From NCBI RefSeq assembly GCF_958298935.1, contig NC_084933.1, positions 14,243,001 through 14,307,000 of the forward strand: a DNA stretch of 64,000 nt, given 5' to 3'. The translations under genes and the position numbers were made by a program. Positions 1 through 10,811 of this stretch are shown here, in pieces (within the stretch, counting starts at the first letter, position 1; every line of letters begins with the position of its first letter). The notes under the pieces are model-generated. The model was not told the origin of the DNA. It saw nothing but the letters and a program-made list of their open reading frames with translations, and ran no database searches. The stretch comes from Phragmites australis. Taxonomy: Eukaryota > Streptophyta > Magnoliopsida > Poales > Poaceae.

Positions 1-1023
1 TGCCTCTTCAATCATCATATGTAGTATATGGATCAATCCCTATATGACATAGAATGTACTTAAAATATCACGACATCCATTTCCCGTTTCATCACATATA
101 TGTCCAAGCGTGTGATAGCCTATAAGCATGTGATGAGACTTTAGCAAAACTTAGATCCACATATATAAATGCATGTAATAAGCAATATTTAAAAGCTAAA
201 GAACTTAAGAACTCATTGGCATACAAACTCATTTTTATCTATTATCTATGTTTTCAAGTATTATATGCCTTTTTTAAAAATATTTTTCAAGTATTAGATG
301 TCACAAAGTATAATTAATTTACTATCCATATTGACTGTGAATGCATGTAACTAAGTTTTTTTTTGCCAAACTTTATCAAGTTTAAATCGTTTGTTCTTAA
401 TGATCATGATTCATGTCCTATTACTCTACTTTTTTTTATTGATATGAGCTTTAATTATTTTCAGTTACAGAGATTTTTTATAGCTTCTATGGTAAGTCCA
501 TATATAACTAGCAAAATATCAGGATGTTAAATGGATATATATCATCGTTCATCATAAGAAAAGTCATACATTTGTTACTGTGGATGAATTTATGTGTGAA
601 TAAGAAAAAATGTTTTAGTCCGATCATGGAACATAGATCTATCGCAAGACATCAAGACATGCATTTTTTTCTTCTAAAGAATGAAAAATAGATTAATCAA
701 TATTAAAAGAAATTTATGCATTCTTACAAGAATTAGCCAAGCAAAAAATTGGCCACACCGCAAAAATTTGTCTTCCGATTGAATCAAGACCAAAATTTGA
801 TTATGCCCTGAAAAATTTGGTCGGCCACCAAAATTTGGTCGTGTCCCGAAAAATTTAGCCAGCTAAATTTTGGTGTCCAAAATGACCATCCCGATTTTTG
901 GCCGGCTAAAATTTTAGCTTAACCTCAAACCAAATATTACTTAGTATGACTAAATTCTAACATGACTTTAATTTTAATATGATCAAATTTTTTGTTTGGC
1001 TTGGCGAGAACCAAACAGCCCCG
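1..1023. repeat. AT-rich flank ending in a probable PIF/Harbinger-type MITE end
   Basis: No gene is visible. From about 740 to 1000 the sequence is built of short inverted motifs around AAATTTTGG and CCAAAATTT. It ends near 1005-1023 with AACCAAACAGCCCC, whose reverse complement GGGGCTGTTTGGTT is typical of grass Tourist/Harbinger termini. The matching left terminus is not visible, so the element is either truncated or not what it seems. Positions 1-700 are plain AT-rich sequence in which I recognise nothing. Confidence 0.3.
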
Positions 1024-1193
1024 AAGAACCCACGTGCTGGCAGGCCCACTTGGCGAGACACAACTCGTTCGTCCCTTCACCATCCATAAGGATGGACGTG
1101 ATGTAGCTATAGGCCCGCCCCATTTGAAACCGTGACATCGACTGACGCCTGGTCCCCACCACCCCTCCACTTTTCTCATATCATCCCAACTCT
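1024..1193 (+). promoter_or_regulatory. Probable ancestral promoter segment of the OGDH gene
   Basis: This short GC-richer stretch lies immediately left of the Mutator-like insertion. It contains a palindromic CACGTG (G-box core) at 1031-1036 and pyrimidine-rich blocks towards 1193. Without the 1203-8180 element and one copy of its target duplication, it would join directly to the leader-like sequence starting at 8190. Inference: it was the proximal promoter or the start of the leader of the downstream OGDH gene before the insertion. No clear TATA box is visible. Transcript 5'-end data would settle it. Confidence 0.35.
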
Positions 1194-1202
1194 CCCAATC
1201 TA
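1194..1202 (+). repeat. 9-bp target site duplication, left copy (CCCAATCTA)
   Basis: CCCAATCTA here is identical to 8181-8189 and abuts the two terminal inverted repeats exactly. A 9-bp duplication is the standard Mutator-superfamily signature. Confidence 0.9.
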
Positions 1203-1740
1203 GAGAGATTTGGAATTCTGCCATTGCCAACATGAGGCTTCGCCGGAATGCCACCGCCAACTCTGTACACGCTAGAATACTATTATTAGCAGGGTCTTCG
1301 TGCTATTTTGTCATTATGTGCTGTTTTAGCTCATTTCCTTTTCTTTTTCTCTTTTGCCATGTGACTGGACCAATATTCCTCTGGTTGGATTGAACTGGGG
1401 GGCTGGAGGCCGATTTGATCCCATCTCTCTCGTCTCTAGTTTCTCAACTCTCTCTCTCGACCCTGGCGACTCGAGCACCCCCAAACCTTTGAGATCCGAA
1501 CCCTCGGCGGGGGCGACCTCCACCCCCCCCCCCCCCCAATCACGAGCTCTAAGGTTAGCATGTAGATGGGGTAGAATTCAAGCCTGACCCATTTCTGTTT
1601 GGAGCCAAGCGCAGGAGCCGCTGGTTTGCTCGACCTCCACGGGATGCTCGACGTTCGGTGACGGCCCACTCGTAATGGAAAAGGTGAGAAGCTAGGCTCA
1701 GGAGCGTGCGTGTGTACGCCATGACGTAGTGCTAGAGGTC

Positions 1741-3257
1741 TGTCGGAGGATGAACTCCTGTCGCAGGGATCCCGAGAGACCCCTTTTTAGAGATTCGGCC
1801 GGGGGGGATGATCTTGAATGAGTTCGTCGGAGAAATAAATGGAAGTGGAAATAAATGCAACGGCCGGTGGTGGGGGATGGTCGACCTAGTGCAAAGAGAA
1901 ATAAATGCACCGGAGTTTAGACAGGTTTGGGCCGCACGGGGGCGTAATACCCTACTCCTGTGTGGATGCAATATCCTTCCTCGAAGGGAATCCCTCAAGG
2001 ATATATCTGGTTACAAGGGTATATTGTCTAACAGAGAGCTTGAGGCTCCCTTGCTCTAGCTCTGCTCGAGCTTGCTTGCGGTGTTCTTCGGATGCTTTCT
2101 CGTGTATCTCTGTCGTGCTTCTTTCTTATCTCTTTGATCTCTCTCGCGCCTCTTCTGTCTTGCTGATCTTGTTCGCCTCTGTCTGTGTTATCCATCCCTT
2201 CCTTTTATACGCTCGCCGACCACGACATACCCCAAATGGGAAAGAGGGGGCTCAAGTTCCAAGACGCCACGACTGAGAAAGGCGTCATCATTCCCTCTGG
2301 GCGAAGTGACAGGGGCGGTGGAAAAACGCGGCGCGCATCCGACCACCCGTCACTGTGGACGTCCTGGCGCCGTTGAGAGGGCCCACCGGGCGGCCACAGA
2401 GTCACCCGGCGCGCCCACCCTGTCTTGTTCTTCTACCAGGGCAGGGTGGCAGGCGGAACGCTTTGATCCTGGCAACGTTATCCCGAGATACCCCGGATGA
2501 TACGGGACGAGACCCGTGCAATTAATGGACCCACGCCCCCTGCCGAAGCATGGCAGGGACTGACACTGCGGCGGGAGCAGTTGGGAATGTCAGGATGTCA
2601 GGATGTCAGGCCGCGCATGCCCATTAAATGCGGCCTCGGACCTTTGACTGGTTGACACCTCGTCGGCGGGCCCTTCTGGGTCGTCGGGGCATCGGGTGTT
2701 CTCGCGCGAACCTTCGGGGAACCGAGTGCTCGGGGGCTGCCACGTGCAGCCCCGAGCACTCTCTCCCGAGCACTTCTGTAGAACCTTCGGGGAACCGAGT
2801 GCTCGGGGGCTGCCACGTGCAGCCCCGAGCACTCTCTCCCGAGCACTTCTGTAGAACCTTCTGGGAACCGAGTGCTCGGGGGCTGCCACGTGCAGCCCCG
2901 AGCACTCTCTCCCGAGCACTTGGCTCTTCGGCCCATCGGGGGACTATGGTACTCGGGGGCGAGCGGGCACCTCCCCGAGCACTTTCTTCCCGGTACTTGG
3001 ACTCTGCGGGTCATCGGGGAACTGGGGTGCTCGGGGACCAGAGGCTGTGGCCCCGAGCACCTTCTCCCGGAACTTAGATTCTGCGGGTCATCGGAAAACT
3101 GGGGTGCTCGGGGACCAGAGGCTGTGGCCCCGAGAACCTTCTCCCGGAACTTAGATTTTCCTCATCCTGCAGGAGGGACCTCGCGGGATGGTGACACGTG
3201 GTGGACGGCTGGCCTGGTCTCGAGACTCAGGGACCCCCGGTTCCTGATACACCGACA
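1741..3257 (+). mobile_element. Solo LTR nested in the MULE (family A, copy 1)
   Basis: It starts TGTCGGAGG and ends CACCGACA, so it has the TG...CA ends and the short terminal inversion TGTCGG/CCGACA of an LTR. It is flanked by a perfect 5-bp duplication AGGTC (1736-1740 and 3258-3262). Length is 1517 bp. A TATA-like TTTTATAC lies near 2203. The second half is an array of GC-rich palindromic tandem repeats. No gag or pol sequence is present, so this is a solo LTR left by LTR-LTR recombination. Long ORFs across the tandem array are by-products of the repeat period and are not genes. Confidence 0.85.
2709..3150 (+). repeat. Tandem array of GC-rich palindromic units inside solo LTR copy 1
   Basis: Three near-perfect 73-bp units start at 2709, 2782 and 2855, followed by three or four degenerate units to about 3150. 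Each unit contains inverted arms GTGCTCGGGG and CCCCGAGCAC. In the best units these extend to a stem of about 15 bp around CACG. The same design recurs in the related LTR at 5600-6060. Confidence 0.85.
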
Positions 3258-4703
3258 AGGTCGCTCAACGCTAGCGCATGCGGGCGTGCGTGGCGAGCCC
3301 ACACGGCCGGGTGGTCCGCCAGTGCCTGCCGGGCGTGATCGAGCTGTACGACCTAAACACCGGGTGCATCATCAGGTCCTTGACATAGCCGTTCTACTTG
3401 ACATCTTTTTGCTGAATTTTTAATGGCAGCACAACAAAAAAATTTCTGTTTTCAATTTGTAGATTTGTTTTGCTAGGTAAGTTTATCAAATTCCTCATTT
3501 GGTTCAAACCCTAGATGACAGAGGAGGCATGGATTGTGAGGAGGCTGGTGTCATGGAATTGAACCAGACTGATGGGGTTGTAGGGTATGTATATTCCAAA
3601 TCATTTTAATTTCGCACTCGATCTAACGAAAACTGAGCAGTAGACGAGCACCCCTAACTCAGTTTTTCGTTCTAACACTCAATTAAGCGATCTAGAGCAT
3701 GAGCTTAATTTAGCAGTGATAAAACCTACGGTGGTTATTAGTGATGCACAACCACCAGTTCAATTTGTTTATTGGTATACCCTACAAGTCCAGGAAACAT
3801 TGGATGAGGAAGGAAGGATAGAAGTTGCTAGTGATGAACAATTGTATGTGCTTTTGGGCTTAAGGGATGAGGATGAGATGGTAGAAAATGCAGCTAGAGA
3901 GGCTACTGCTGAGACAAGGACTGATAGAACAAGTGCTACTAGAGTCCCAATTGTGGATGTTACTGAGGGTACAACTATTCCCGTAGATGATTCTATACCA
4001 GAGGAGAAGGTGATCGTGTACAACAGGAATAACCCCTGCATGGATCTGGGCACCAAACACCCCTGCATGATGGAGTTCAGATGGCCATGGGGCAATTTGC
4101 CATAAATAAGGAATTTGAATTGGGCATTGAGAAAAATGACCCGACTAGATACAAAAGGTATTGCAAGGGTGGTGACAGCCCTTGGAGCATTGTTGGGCAC
4201 ATGCAGTCTAACTTGAAGATTATTATGGTACTGACTTGCAACCTAACTTTCACATTAGTTTGCATTATGCTACAATGTGCTATTGAATATTTGTCTTGCA
4301 CATTTTCCCATTGTTTTTGCAGGCCACAATGTTGAATGACCATCACACTTGTACATCCAGAAGTAGGAGAAAGACCACTACACCTACTAGTGCTTGGGTT
4401 GCATCCAAGGATGTTCCCATCCTTAGGAAGACTCCCTATATGGGTGCTAAAGAGCTACAAACTAAGTTGCAGGATGATCATTAATGCACTATTTTATATG
4501 ACACAGTTTGGAAGGGAAAAGAAAAGGCAGTGCAAGAGTTGTATGGCAACTGGGAAGAGAGCTTTCAATAACTGTACAATTGGAAGTTAGAGGTTTAGAA
4601 GAGGTCACCAGGTAGTGTTATTTAGATTGTCACTAAGGTGGTTGATGCCAAGGTTTATTTGCACAATTTATTTTGTGCACTTAGTCTTTGCATTGTAGGT
4701 TCT

Positions 4704-6151
4704 TGTCGGAGGGTGAACTCCTAAAGCAGGGATCCGGAGGGACCCCCTTTGATATTCGGTCGGGGGGATGATTCTGAATCTGTTTTGCGGGAGAAATAAA
4801 TGGGCGTAAATGCGATGGCAGGTGGAATGGAATGATCGGATGTAGAATGCAGTAAATGCACTGGAGGTTTTTAGACAGGTTCGGGCCGCACTGAGCGTAA
4901 TACCCTACTCCTGTGTGGATGCTATAAATGCATTCAGAATGTCTCTCAGGGATGTTGCTGGTTACAAGAATGTTTGTCTATCCTAGAGCTTCGGGCTCCT
5001 TGTTCTTCGGTGGTCTCAGCTTCTGTGCTTGTACTGAACCTCTGTCTTGTTCCTTAGCTCTAAGTGTTCGAATCTGGCCTTCGCATGTGTCTCTCCTTTT
5101 CTTTGGTGTCTACCGGCTCCTCTTAAATACTCGCCGGCGGTAGCGTGCCCCGAAAGGGAGAGCACGAGTTCCAAGGCACCATAAATGGAAAAGCAACCAT
5201 CATGGGTTGCTGCGCGAAGTGACGGGGGGTTGAAACCGCGCCCCCGCCCGGTCTTGGTCGTCATGATGGTGTTCTGCAACGGGCGCCGTGGAGAGGGCCC
5301 ACCGGGCAGCCACCGGGCAGCCCAGCGTGCCTGCCCGGTCTTGTATGCCTGACACAGCAGGGCGGCAGGCGGGGCGCCTTGGGCCTCACGATGCTATCCC
5401 GAGGCGCGCCGGATGACGCGGGATGGGACTCATGCATTAAATGTCCCCACGCCCTCCTGCCAGAATGTGGCAGGGACTGACACCGAGCGTGGCAAGAGCA
5501 GTTAGAAGTGACAGGCCATGCGCCCTCTTAAATGTGGCATCAAGCCTTTCACTGGTTGACACCTCACCGCTGCACCTCTGTGGGGGCCATTGACAAAGGA
5601 CTTCTTTAGGCCGTCGGGGAACTAAGTGTCCGGGGGTCACTGTTCACAGCCCCGAGCACTCTCTCCCGGATATGCCCTTTCTTGGTTCTTGGGGAACCGA
5701 GTGCTCGGGGGTCACTATTCATGGTCCCGAGCACTCTCTCCCAGAATTGATTGTTCAAATCCTCGGGGAACCGAGTGCTCGGGGGCCATTGTTCACGGCC
5801 CCGAGCACTCTCTCCCGGAACTAACCCCCTTGGGTTCTCGGGGTACTCAGGTGCTCGGGGTCCGCTGTTCGCGGCCCCGAGCACACACTTCCTGGTACTC
5901 GGCTTTTCTGGTCGTCGGAGGACTTGGGTGCTCAGGGGCCACTGTTCATAGCCCCGAGCACTTTCTTCCCGACACTTGGTCTTCGCGGATCATCGGGGAA
6001 CTCGGGTACTCGGGGACCACTGTTCATGGCCCCGAGCACCCCCTCCCGGGACTTAGTCTTCTCGTACCTCGCGGAGATGATCCCCGCGGGAGGGCGCCAC
6101 GTGGCAAACTGCTGGCCTGGCCTCGGGACTCGGGTTCCTGATTCACCAACA
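4704..6151 (+). mobile_element. Solo LTR nested in the MULE transposase (family A, copy 2)
   Basis: It is homologous over its length to the LTR at 1741-3257. Shared features are the start TGTCGGAGG, the block AATACCCTACTCCTGTGTGGATG-like near 4900, a TATA-like TTAAATAC at 5123-5130, the palindromic GTGCTCGGGG arrays (5600-6060) and the end CCTGATTCACCAACA. Length is 1448 bp. The flanking 5-mers are GTTCT and GTTTT, one mismatch from a duplication. It interrupts the transposase between its DNA-binding and catalytic parts. No internal retroelement genes are present. Confidence 0.8.
5600..6060 (+). repeat. Palindromic tandem array inside solo LTR copy 2
   Basis: About six degenerate units carry a GTGCTCGGGG arm, a short spacer around CACTGTTCA and a CCCCGAGCAC arm. 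The spacer differs from the CACGTG-centred spacer of copy 1, so the units have drifted or been homogenised separately in the two LTRs. Confidence 0.75.
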
Positions 6152-8180
6152 GTTTTCTATCAGGATGTAGGCCATATCTTAGTATAGACTCTACTGCACT
6201 AAATGGTAGATGGAATGGTCATTTAGCTTCAGCTGCTAGTATATATGGTCACAACTAAATGCATCTAGTTGCATTTGGATTTATGGACTCTGAAACAGAA
6301 GATAACTGGACTTGGTTTATGAGTCAACTGCATAAAGCTATATGAGATCTTCCTCAACTTGCTATTTGTATAGATGCTTGCAAAGGGTTAGAAAATTCAG
6401 CGAAGCATGTTTTCCCATATGCTGAACAAAGGGAGTGCTTTAGGTATATGACACATAACTTTATCAAGCACTTTAGTGGTGATTCATTTTCACATATATT
6501 TCCTTGTAGCAAGGGCATATACACAAGAAGTGTTTGAGCAGCATATGAACATAGTTGTTAGGTTCTCCTGAGGTGAACGAGTGGTTAACCAAGTGGCATT
6601 CACTAAAGTGGATGAGATGTGCCTTAACCCAGACATCAAGTGTGATTATGTCACAAACAATGTAGCTAAGAGTTTCAACAACTGGATCAGTGGCATAAAG
6701 GAACTGCATATTGTTGAGCTTATTGACAAGCTGAGAGAGATGATTATGGTTCTATTCCATAGGAGAAGGATTGGAGAAAGGCTCTATGGGAGGATACTAC
6801 CAGTAGTCCTACAAGTCTTGAAGGCAAGGATCAGAGGGCTACGACACTTGTCAGTTGTCAAAGGTGACAACTATTATGCAAACTTTGTTCATGACTACTA
6901 CTTTGTGGAGAAGTTCAAGAATGCATATAGGAGATTGGTAGAACCACTTTCTGACAAGTCACAGTGGCCAAATGTGGAATTGCCATTTCAGGTTGGTGCA
7001 CCACTTGCTAAAAGGAATGTTGGAAGGCAAAGGAAAAAGAGGATCAAAAGCTGCCTTGAAGGTGGTAGTGGTAAATCTGGTGGAGAGGCTAGTGGAAATG
7101 AGAATGAGAAAGGTAAGCAAAAGATTAGAGGCCCTGTCAAGTGTCCCAAGTGTGGAGTGTTGGGACATAGGAAAGGGAGCTCCAAATGTGCACTGAATGG
7201 AATAAAGAAAAGGCCAGTGTTGTTTATTTTTTCTTTATCATGCTTGTTTCATCACTTCATGACTTGATGTATTTGTTTCCACCTTGCAGGAAGAGGAAGC
7301 CAAGGAAAATACCACCAAAGGCTACACTCCTAAAGTTTCAACAGCAAATAGATCAATCAACACTAGGGAAATAAAATTGCAGGAGAGTCTTGGCATGGTG
7401 ACCAGAAGATAAGAAATATTTGTGCTCAACATGTATACCTTGTTGTGGCCCAAACAACTTAAAATAAAATGGCACATATGAACAGGCGCCTAGCTATGTT
7501 GATGGGACAAGGAACATCTTCTCAAGAGGCCTCTTCTTCTCAACCCCCAGTGACCATTTCAACTGCAGCCAACAAGACAGCTCCAAAGAAGATTACTCTT
7601 AAGAAGCCCAAGAGGAACTAAGTTGTGTGATTGTCTAGTGATGTGAACTCATTTTGTGTAATTGAGATGCGAACTTATTTTGTGTAACTAAGATGTGAAC
7701 TTAGTGTATGTAACTGAGCTATGAACCCAATATCTCAAATTGATTCGCTTTGTCTGTTAACTAGTTTGTGAACTGAATCGGTGTTATGTTTCAATGGATG
7801 AGATATGAATTCATTTGTTCTAAAATTTGTGTGCTAATTTTTCTTGGATGAGATATGCATTGTTAGAAAATTAGCATGATTTTTTTGTTATTGGTCCTTT
7901 TGTTGGATGAGATATATCTGTTCAATTTGATGACCATGGGAGGAATGAATTTGCTCTCTCGGTACAGCCATTTGGTTGCACAGGTAGTTCAATCCGACTA
8001 GGGGTATTTTAGTTCAGTCACATGGTAAAAGAGAGAAAAAGAAAAGAAAATGAGCTAAAACAGCACATAATGATAAAATAGCATGAATACTATGCTAATA
8101 GTGGTATTCTAGCATGTACAGCGCTGTGGTTGCATTCCGGTGAAGCCACATGTTTGCAATGGCAGAATTCCAAATCTCTC

Positions 8181-8189
8181 CCCAATCTA
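8181..8189 (+). repeat. 9-bp target site duplication, right copy (CCCAATCTA)
   Basis: Identical to 1194-1202. It abuts the right terminus of the Mutator-like element. Confidence 0.9.
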
Positions 8190-8457
8190 TTGACATCGTC
8201 ACCACGGGAGAGACGGCTCTCGGATCCTTCTCCATCTCTTCCCGAACCACCGGACTGACACGACGACGCGGTGCGAGGGCGTTCCGTTCACCCCCTCGCC
8301 TCCGCCTACCCGGATTGTCTGTGATCCCGTGTCTCGATCTCTCTCCGGTGCTTGATCCGGTCAGCCTGTAGACGAGAGCTCCGCCCTAGGGTTCGTGCGA
8401 CTTTTGCGCTGGCTCCACTAGCCTGTTCGGACTGACGTCACTGATCGATCTCGTATT
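8190..8457 (+). promoter_or_regulatory. Putative non-coding first exon (5' leader) of the OGDH gene
   Basis: The stretch is pyrimidine- and GC-rich, contains the CCCTAGGGTTCG motif common in grass leaders, and ends at a consensus donor GTGAGT (8458-8463). A good acceptor TTCATTTGCAG ends at 10693, 118 bp before the OGDH start codon. Inference: exon 1 of the leader with a 2.2-kb leader intron. A cDNA joining 8457 to 10694 would confirm it. The short frame starting at 8150 is not credible as a gene, as it begins inside the transposon TIR. Confidence 0.45.
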
Positions 8458-8555
8458 GTGAGTGGCGCTGCCTTTGTTGGCATTGGTAGCCTTGGTTCTC
8501 TCCCAATTTTCTAGGAATTGTTGATTTGTGGCCGGTGTGAATTGAGCTTATTTAG

Positions 8556-10609
8556 ATGGGCCAATTGCTTTTTTCTATCCTATCGGATGGCACATACCAA
8601 AATGCCACTCTATCAAAAATTCACTTATATTTGCCACTGGGCCACATGTAAGTGAGATTGGATGAACAGTAACCACGAGGGAGCTGAAAAAAAGTACCTA
8701 CGAGCTAAAATTCTTGTGTAATTCAAACTAAAAATATCAAAAAATGTGTTGATTTTTGTACATGCTCTATAATTCATAAGCAACCCATTTAACTAAATTC
8801 ATCTAAAAATCTTGTGTAGAATTCAAACTAAAATTTCCCAAAATGTACTACTTTTGCAACTTCTAACAATTTTTAAGGCCTTACAAAATTCTAAAAAATC
8901 TAGAAAAAATCACTAATATTCCTCTAATGTGATTTACTAATTTCTAAAATTATCTCATAACCTAGGTTATAAGTGAAAAAGTGAGTTCCTTTGTAATAGG
9001 TATTACTAATAAATTAGTACATCACATTATAATAAATGGGCATTATAAAGGAACTCACCTTTTAAACTTATAACCTAGGGTGTGATATCATTTTAGAAAT
9101 TAGTACATCATATTAGAGGAATATTAGTGAATTTTTTGGAATTTTTGTAAGACCTTAAAAATTGCTAGAAGTTGCACAAGTAGCACATTTTGGAGAATTT
9201 TAGTTTGAATTCTACACAATATTTTTAGTTGAATTTAGTTAAATTAGGTTGCTTTTGAATTATAGAGCATATAAAAAATCGAGACAAGAATTTTATCTAT
9301 AGGCACTGTTTTCAGCTTCGTTACTGTTCATCCGATCTCATTGACATAGGGGGCTGTACGGCAAATGGGAGTTAAGTTTTGATAGAGTGGTATTTTGACA
9401 TGTGCCATCCAGGGTTGAAGTTACCGACCGGAGCTCGGTTACCGAGCTCCGGCGGTAACCGAAAATTCGCGATAAACACGGTTACCGGTCAAAAATTCAA
9501 AAAAAATTGGAGAAAAATAATTTGGCAAAATTTAAAATTTTGAAAAAAATCCCGATTTTAGCCGTTCGGTTTGGACCTGTTACCGAGCGGTTTTTGCGAT
9601 TTATCGAGCAGTTTTCTCGAATTTTCCGCATTGTCGGTAACCGCTCGGTTTTCTCAATTTATCGAGCGGTTTTCTCGATTTTCAGTGAAGTTCAACAAAA
9701 AAACTTAAAAATTATCTCAATCTTCTAAAATCAATAACTAATTCATCTGAGCTTTAAATCAAGTGAAACAAATTTTGTTGGTTTCTTTGTGACATGATCT
9801 ACATGATAAACGTATGTATACTCATAAAAAAGTTCAAAATTTTCTGTAAAAAATTGTATTTGTTAAACCAAGTTAAATACATAGTTTACTCTTTGCTAAT
9901 CTAAAAATTATGAAACTAATTTTGTTAGTCTTCTTACATGATCCTATGTCTTCTAAAAATACATGAACTCATGAATTAGTTAATGTAACATGCATGATTG
10001 TGTAAATATGTTGCGACTAGATTAATTCATAACTGACCCATCACACCTCAAAAATTAGTGAAACCACTTTCATTAGCTTATTTATACTATGATTTACGTA
10101 GGAAAAATAATAGTAGACATGAAAAAGTTAATTACAGTACTGTTTCTTAACATATTCACTTTATGCTTGTGAACTTTATAAAAATCATAGAGAATTTAAT
10201 AAAACTCTAAATAAAATGAAATCAATTTTAAAGATTCTCTTAAAATACGTTTTAAAAGAAAAATATGTGTTTGCACGTTACACTTTTCCTTAACATGAGT
10301 TAATAACTGAGCCGCATGCTTTAATTTTTTTTTTCAAATTCCCTCCCTATAGAATATGATGCAAACGATATTATTTTTGAAATTGTTTTTCACAGAAAGT
10401 CTTAAAATTGTGTCTAGTTTTTTTTAAAGATTTTTTTTGAATTTTTTATTTTTTAAAATTTTTGAATTCAAATTTTGGTTACCGTTTAGTTTCTGAAACC
10501 GGACCGGATGAGAGAGGTCGGTAATCGTAATTTTTAGACGGTTACCGACGTATTTGTGAATCGTGGTGGCATCCGGTAGGATGGCGAAAAAAAAAAAACA
10601 ATTGCCCAT
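8556..10609. mobile_element. Fold-back (long inverted repeat) element, split near its right end by a hAT insertion
   Basis: The left arm (8556-8997) and right arm (9042-9409, continuing at 10574-10609) are imperfect inverted copies meeting at a loop near 9000-9041. The outer ends match as ATGGGCCAATTG and its complement near 10601-10609. The inner ends match as GTGAGTTCCTTTGTAAT (8981) and ATTATAAAGGAACTCAC (9042). Without the hAT it is about 0.9 kb and nearly fully self-complementary. No coding capacity. No convincing flanking duplication was found, so the superfamily is open; MULE-type fold-back is the likeliest. It lies in the presumed leader intron of OGDH. Confidence 0.7.
9410..10565. 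mobile_element. Non-autonomous hAT-like element with GGTAACCG-rich ends
   Basis: It starts CAGGGTTGAAGTTACCGACC and ends GTCGGTAACC-type repeats followed by GAATCGTG, the complement of CACGATTC. The flanking 8-mers are GTGCCATC (9402-9409) and GTGGCATC (10566-10573), a 7/8 match of hAT length. The left 8-mer lies inside the right terminus of the fold-back element, whose inverted repeat resumes after the insertion. The interior is AT-rich without coding potential. Confidence 0.55.
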
Positions 10610-10811
10610 GCATTCGAGAAACCTCCGCCGGAATCTCTGCGCAATTGCCTTATTTTCTGCTGTAATCCCGATTCCTCGTGTGTTCATTTGCAGGGGTGGG
10701 TCTTGGATTGTGTGTGCGACAGCTGATGGGCGGCTAGATTCCTGAAGCAAGAAGCGAAATCCGCAGATAGATCATTTAGCATTAGATTTGTGAAGGAACT
10801 TTGATCGGACG

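Larger units (their letters stand above)
3716..7373 (+). pseudogene. Decayed MuDR-type transposase of the MULE, split by a solo LTR
   Basis: Two coding parts flank the solo LTR at 4704-6151. The upstream part (3716-4600) holds an acidic N-terminal region and the DNA-binding segment typical of MuDR proteins (DPTRYKRYCKGGDSPWSI, then a HTCTSRSRR stretch). The downstream part (about 6165-7190) reads as the MULE catalytic domain: DSTALNGRWNGHLASAA, later DSETEDNWTWFM and AICIDACKGL. This is followed by an unbroken 6581-7267 frame ending in a zinc knuckle CPKCGVLGHRKGSSKC and a last exon near 7290-7373. In-frame stops interrupt the catalytic region, for example after the SIYGHN and HKAI segments, and there is a frameshift near 4500. 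The protein should bind the TIRs and catalyse transposition, but this copy is not functional. Confidence 0.8.
1203..8180 (+). mobile_element. Mutator-like element (MULE) with long TIRs and nested solo LTRs
   Basis: The element begins GAGAGATTTGGAATTCTGCC and ends with its reverse complement. The terminal inverted repeats run about 1203-1396 and 7986-8180 (roughly 195 bp each), with scattered mismatches throughout. It is flanked by a perfect 9-bp duplication CCCAATCTA. Total length is 6978 bp. Without the two solo LTRs (1741-3257 and 4704-6151) and their duplicated 5-mers, the original element was about 4.0 kb. The interior carries a decayed MuDR-type transposase on the + strand. It sits directly upstream of the OGDH leader, in keeping with the known preference of Mutator elements for 5' gene regions. 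The TIRs look intact enough to be mobilised in trans, but the transposase is broken. Confidence 0.92.

Noticed and set aside
2598..3423. Several open frames of 90-180 codons on both strands
   Set aside because: They run through the 73-bp tandem repeat array of a solo LTR and consist of repeated peptides.
8150..8371. A 73-codon frame upstream of OGDH
   Set aside because: It starts inside the right TIR of the Mutator-like element and runs into the presumed untranslated leader.
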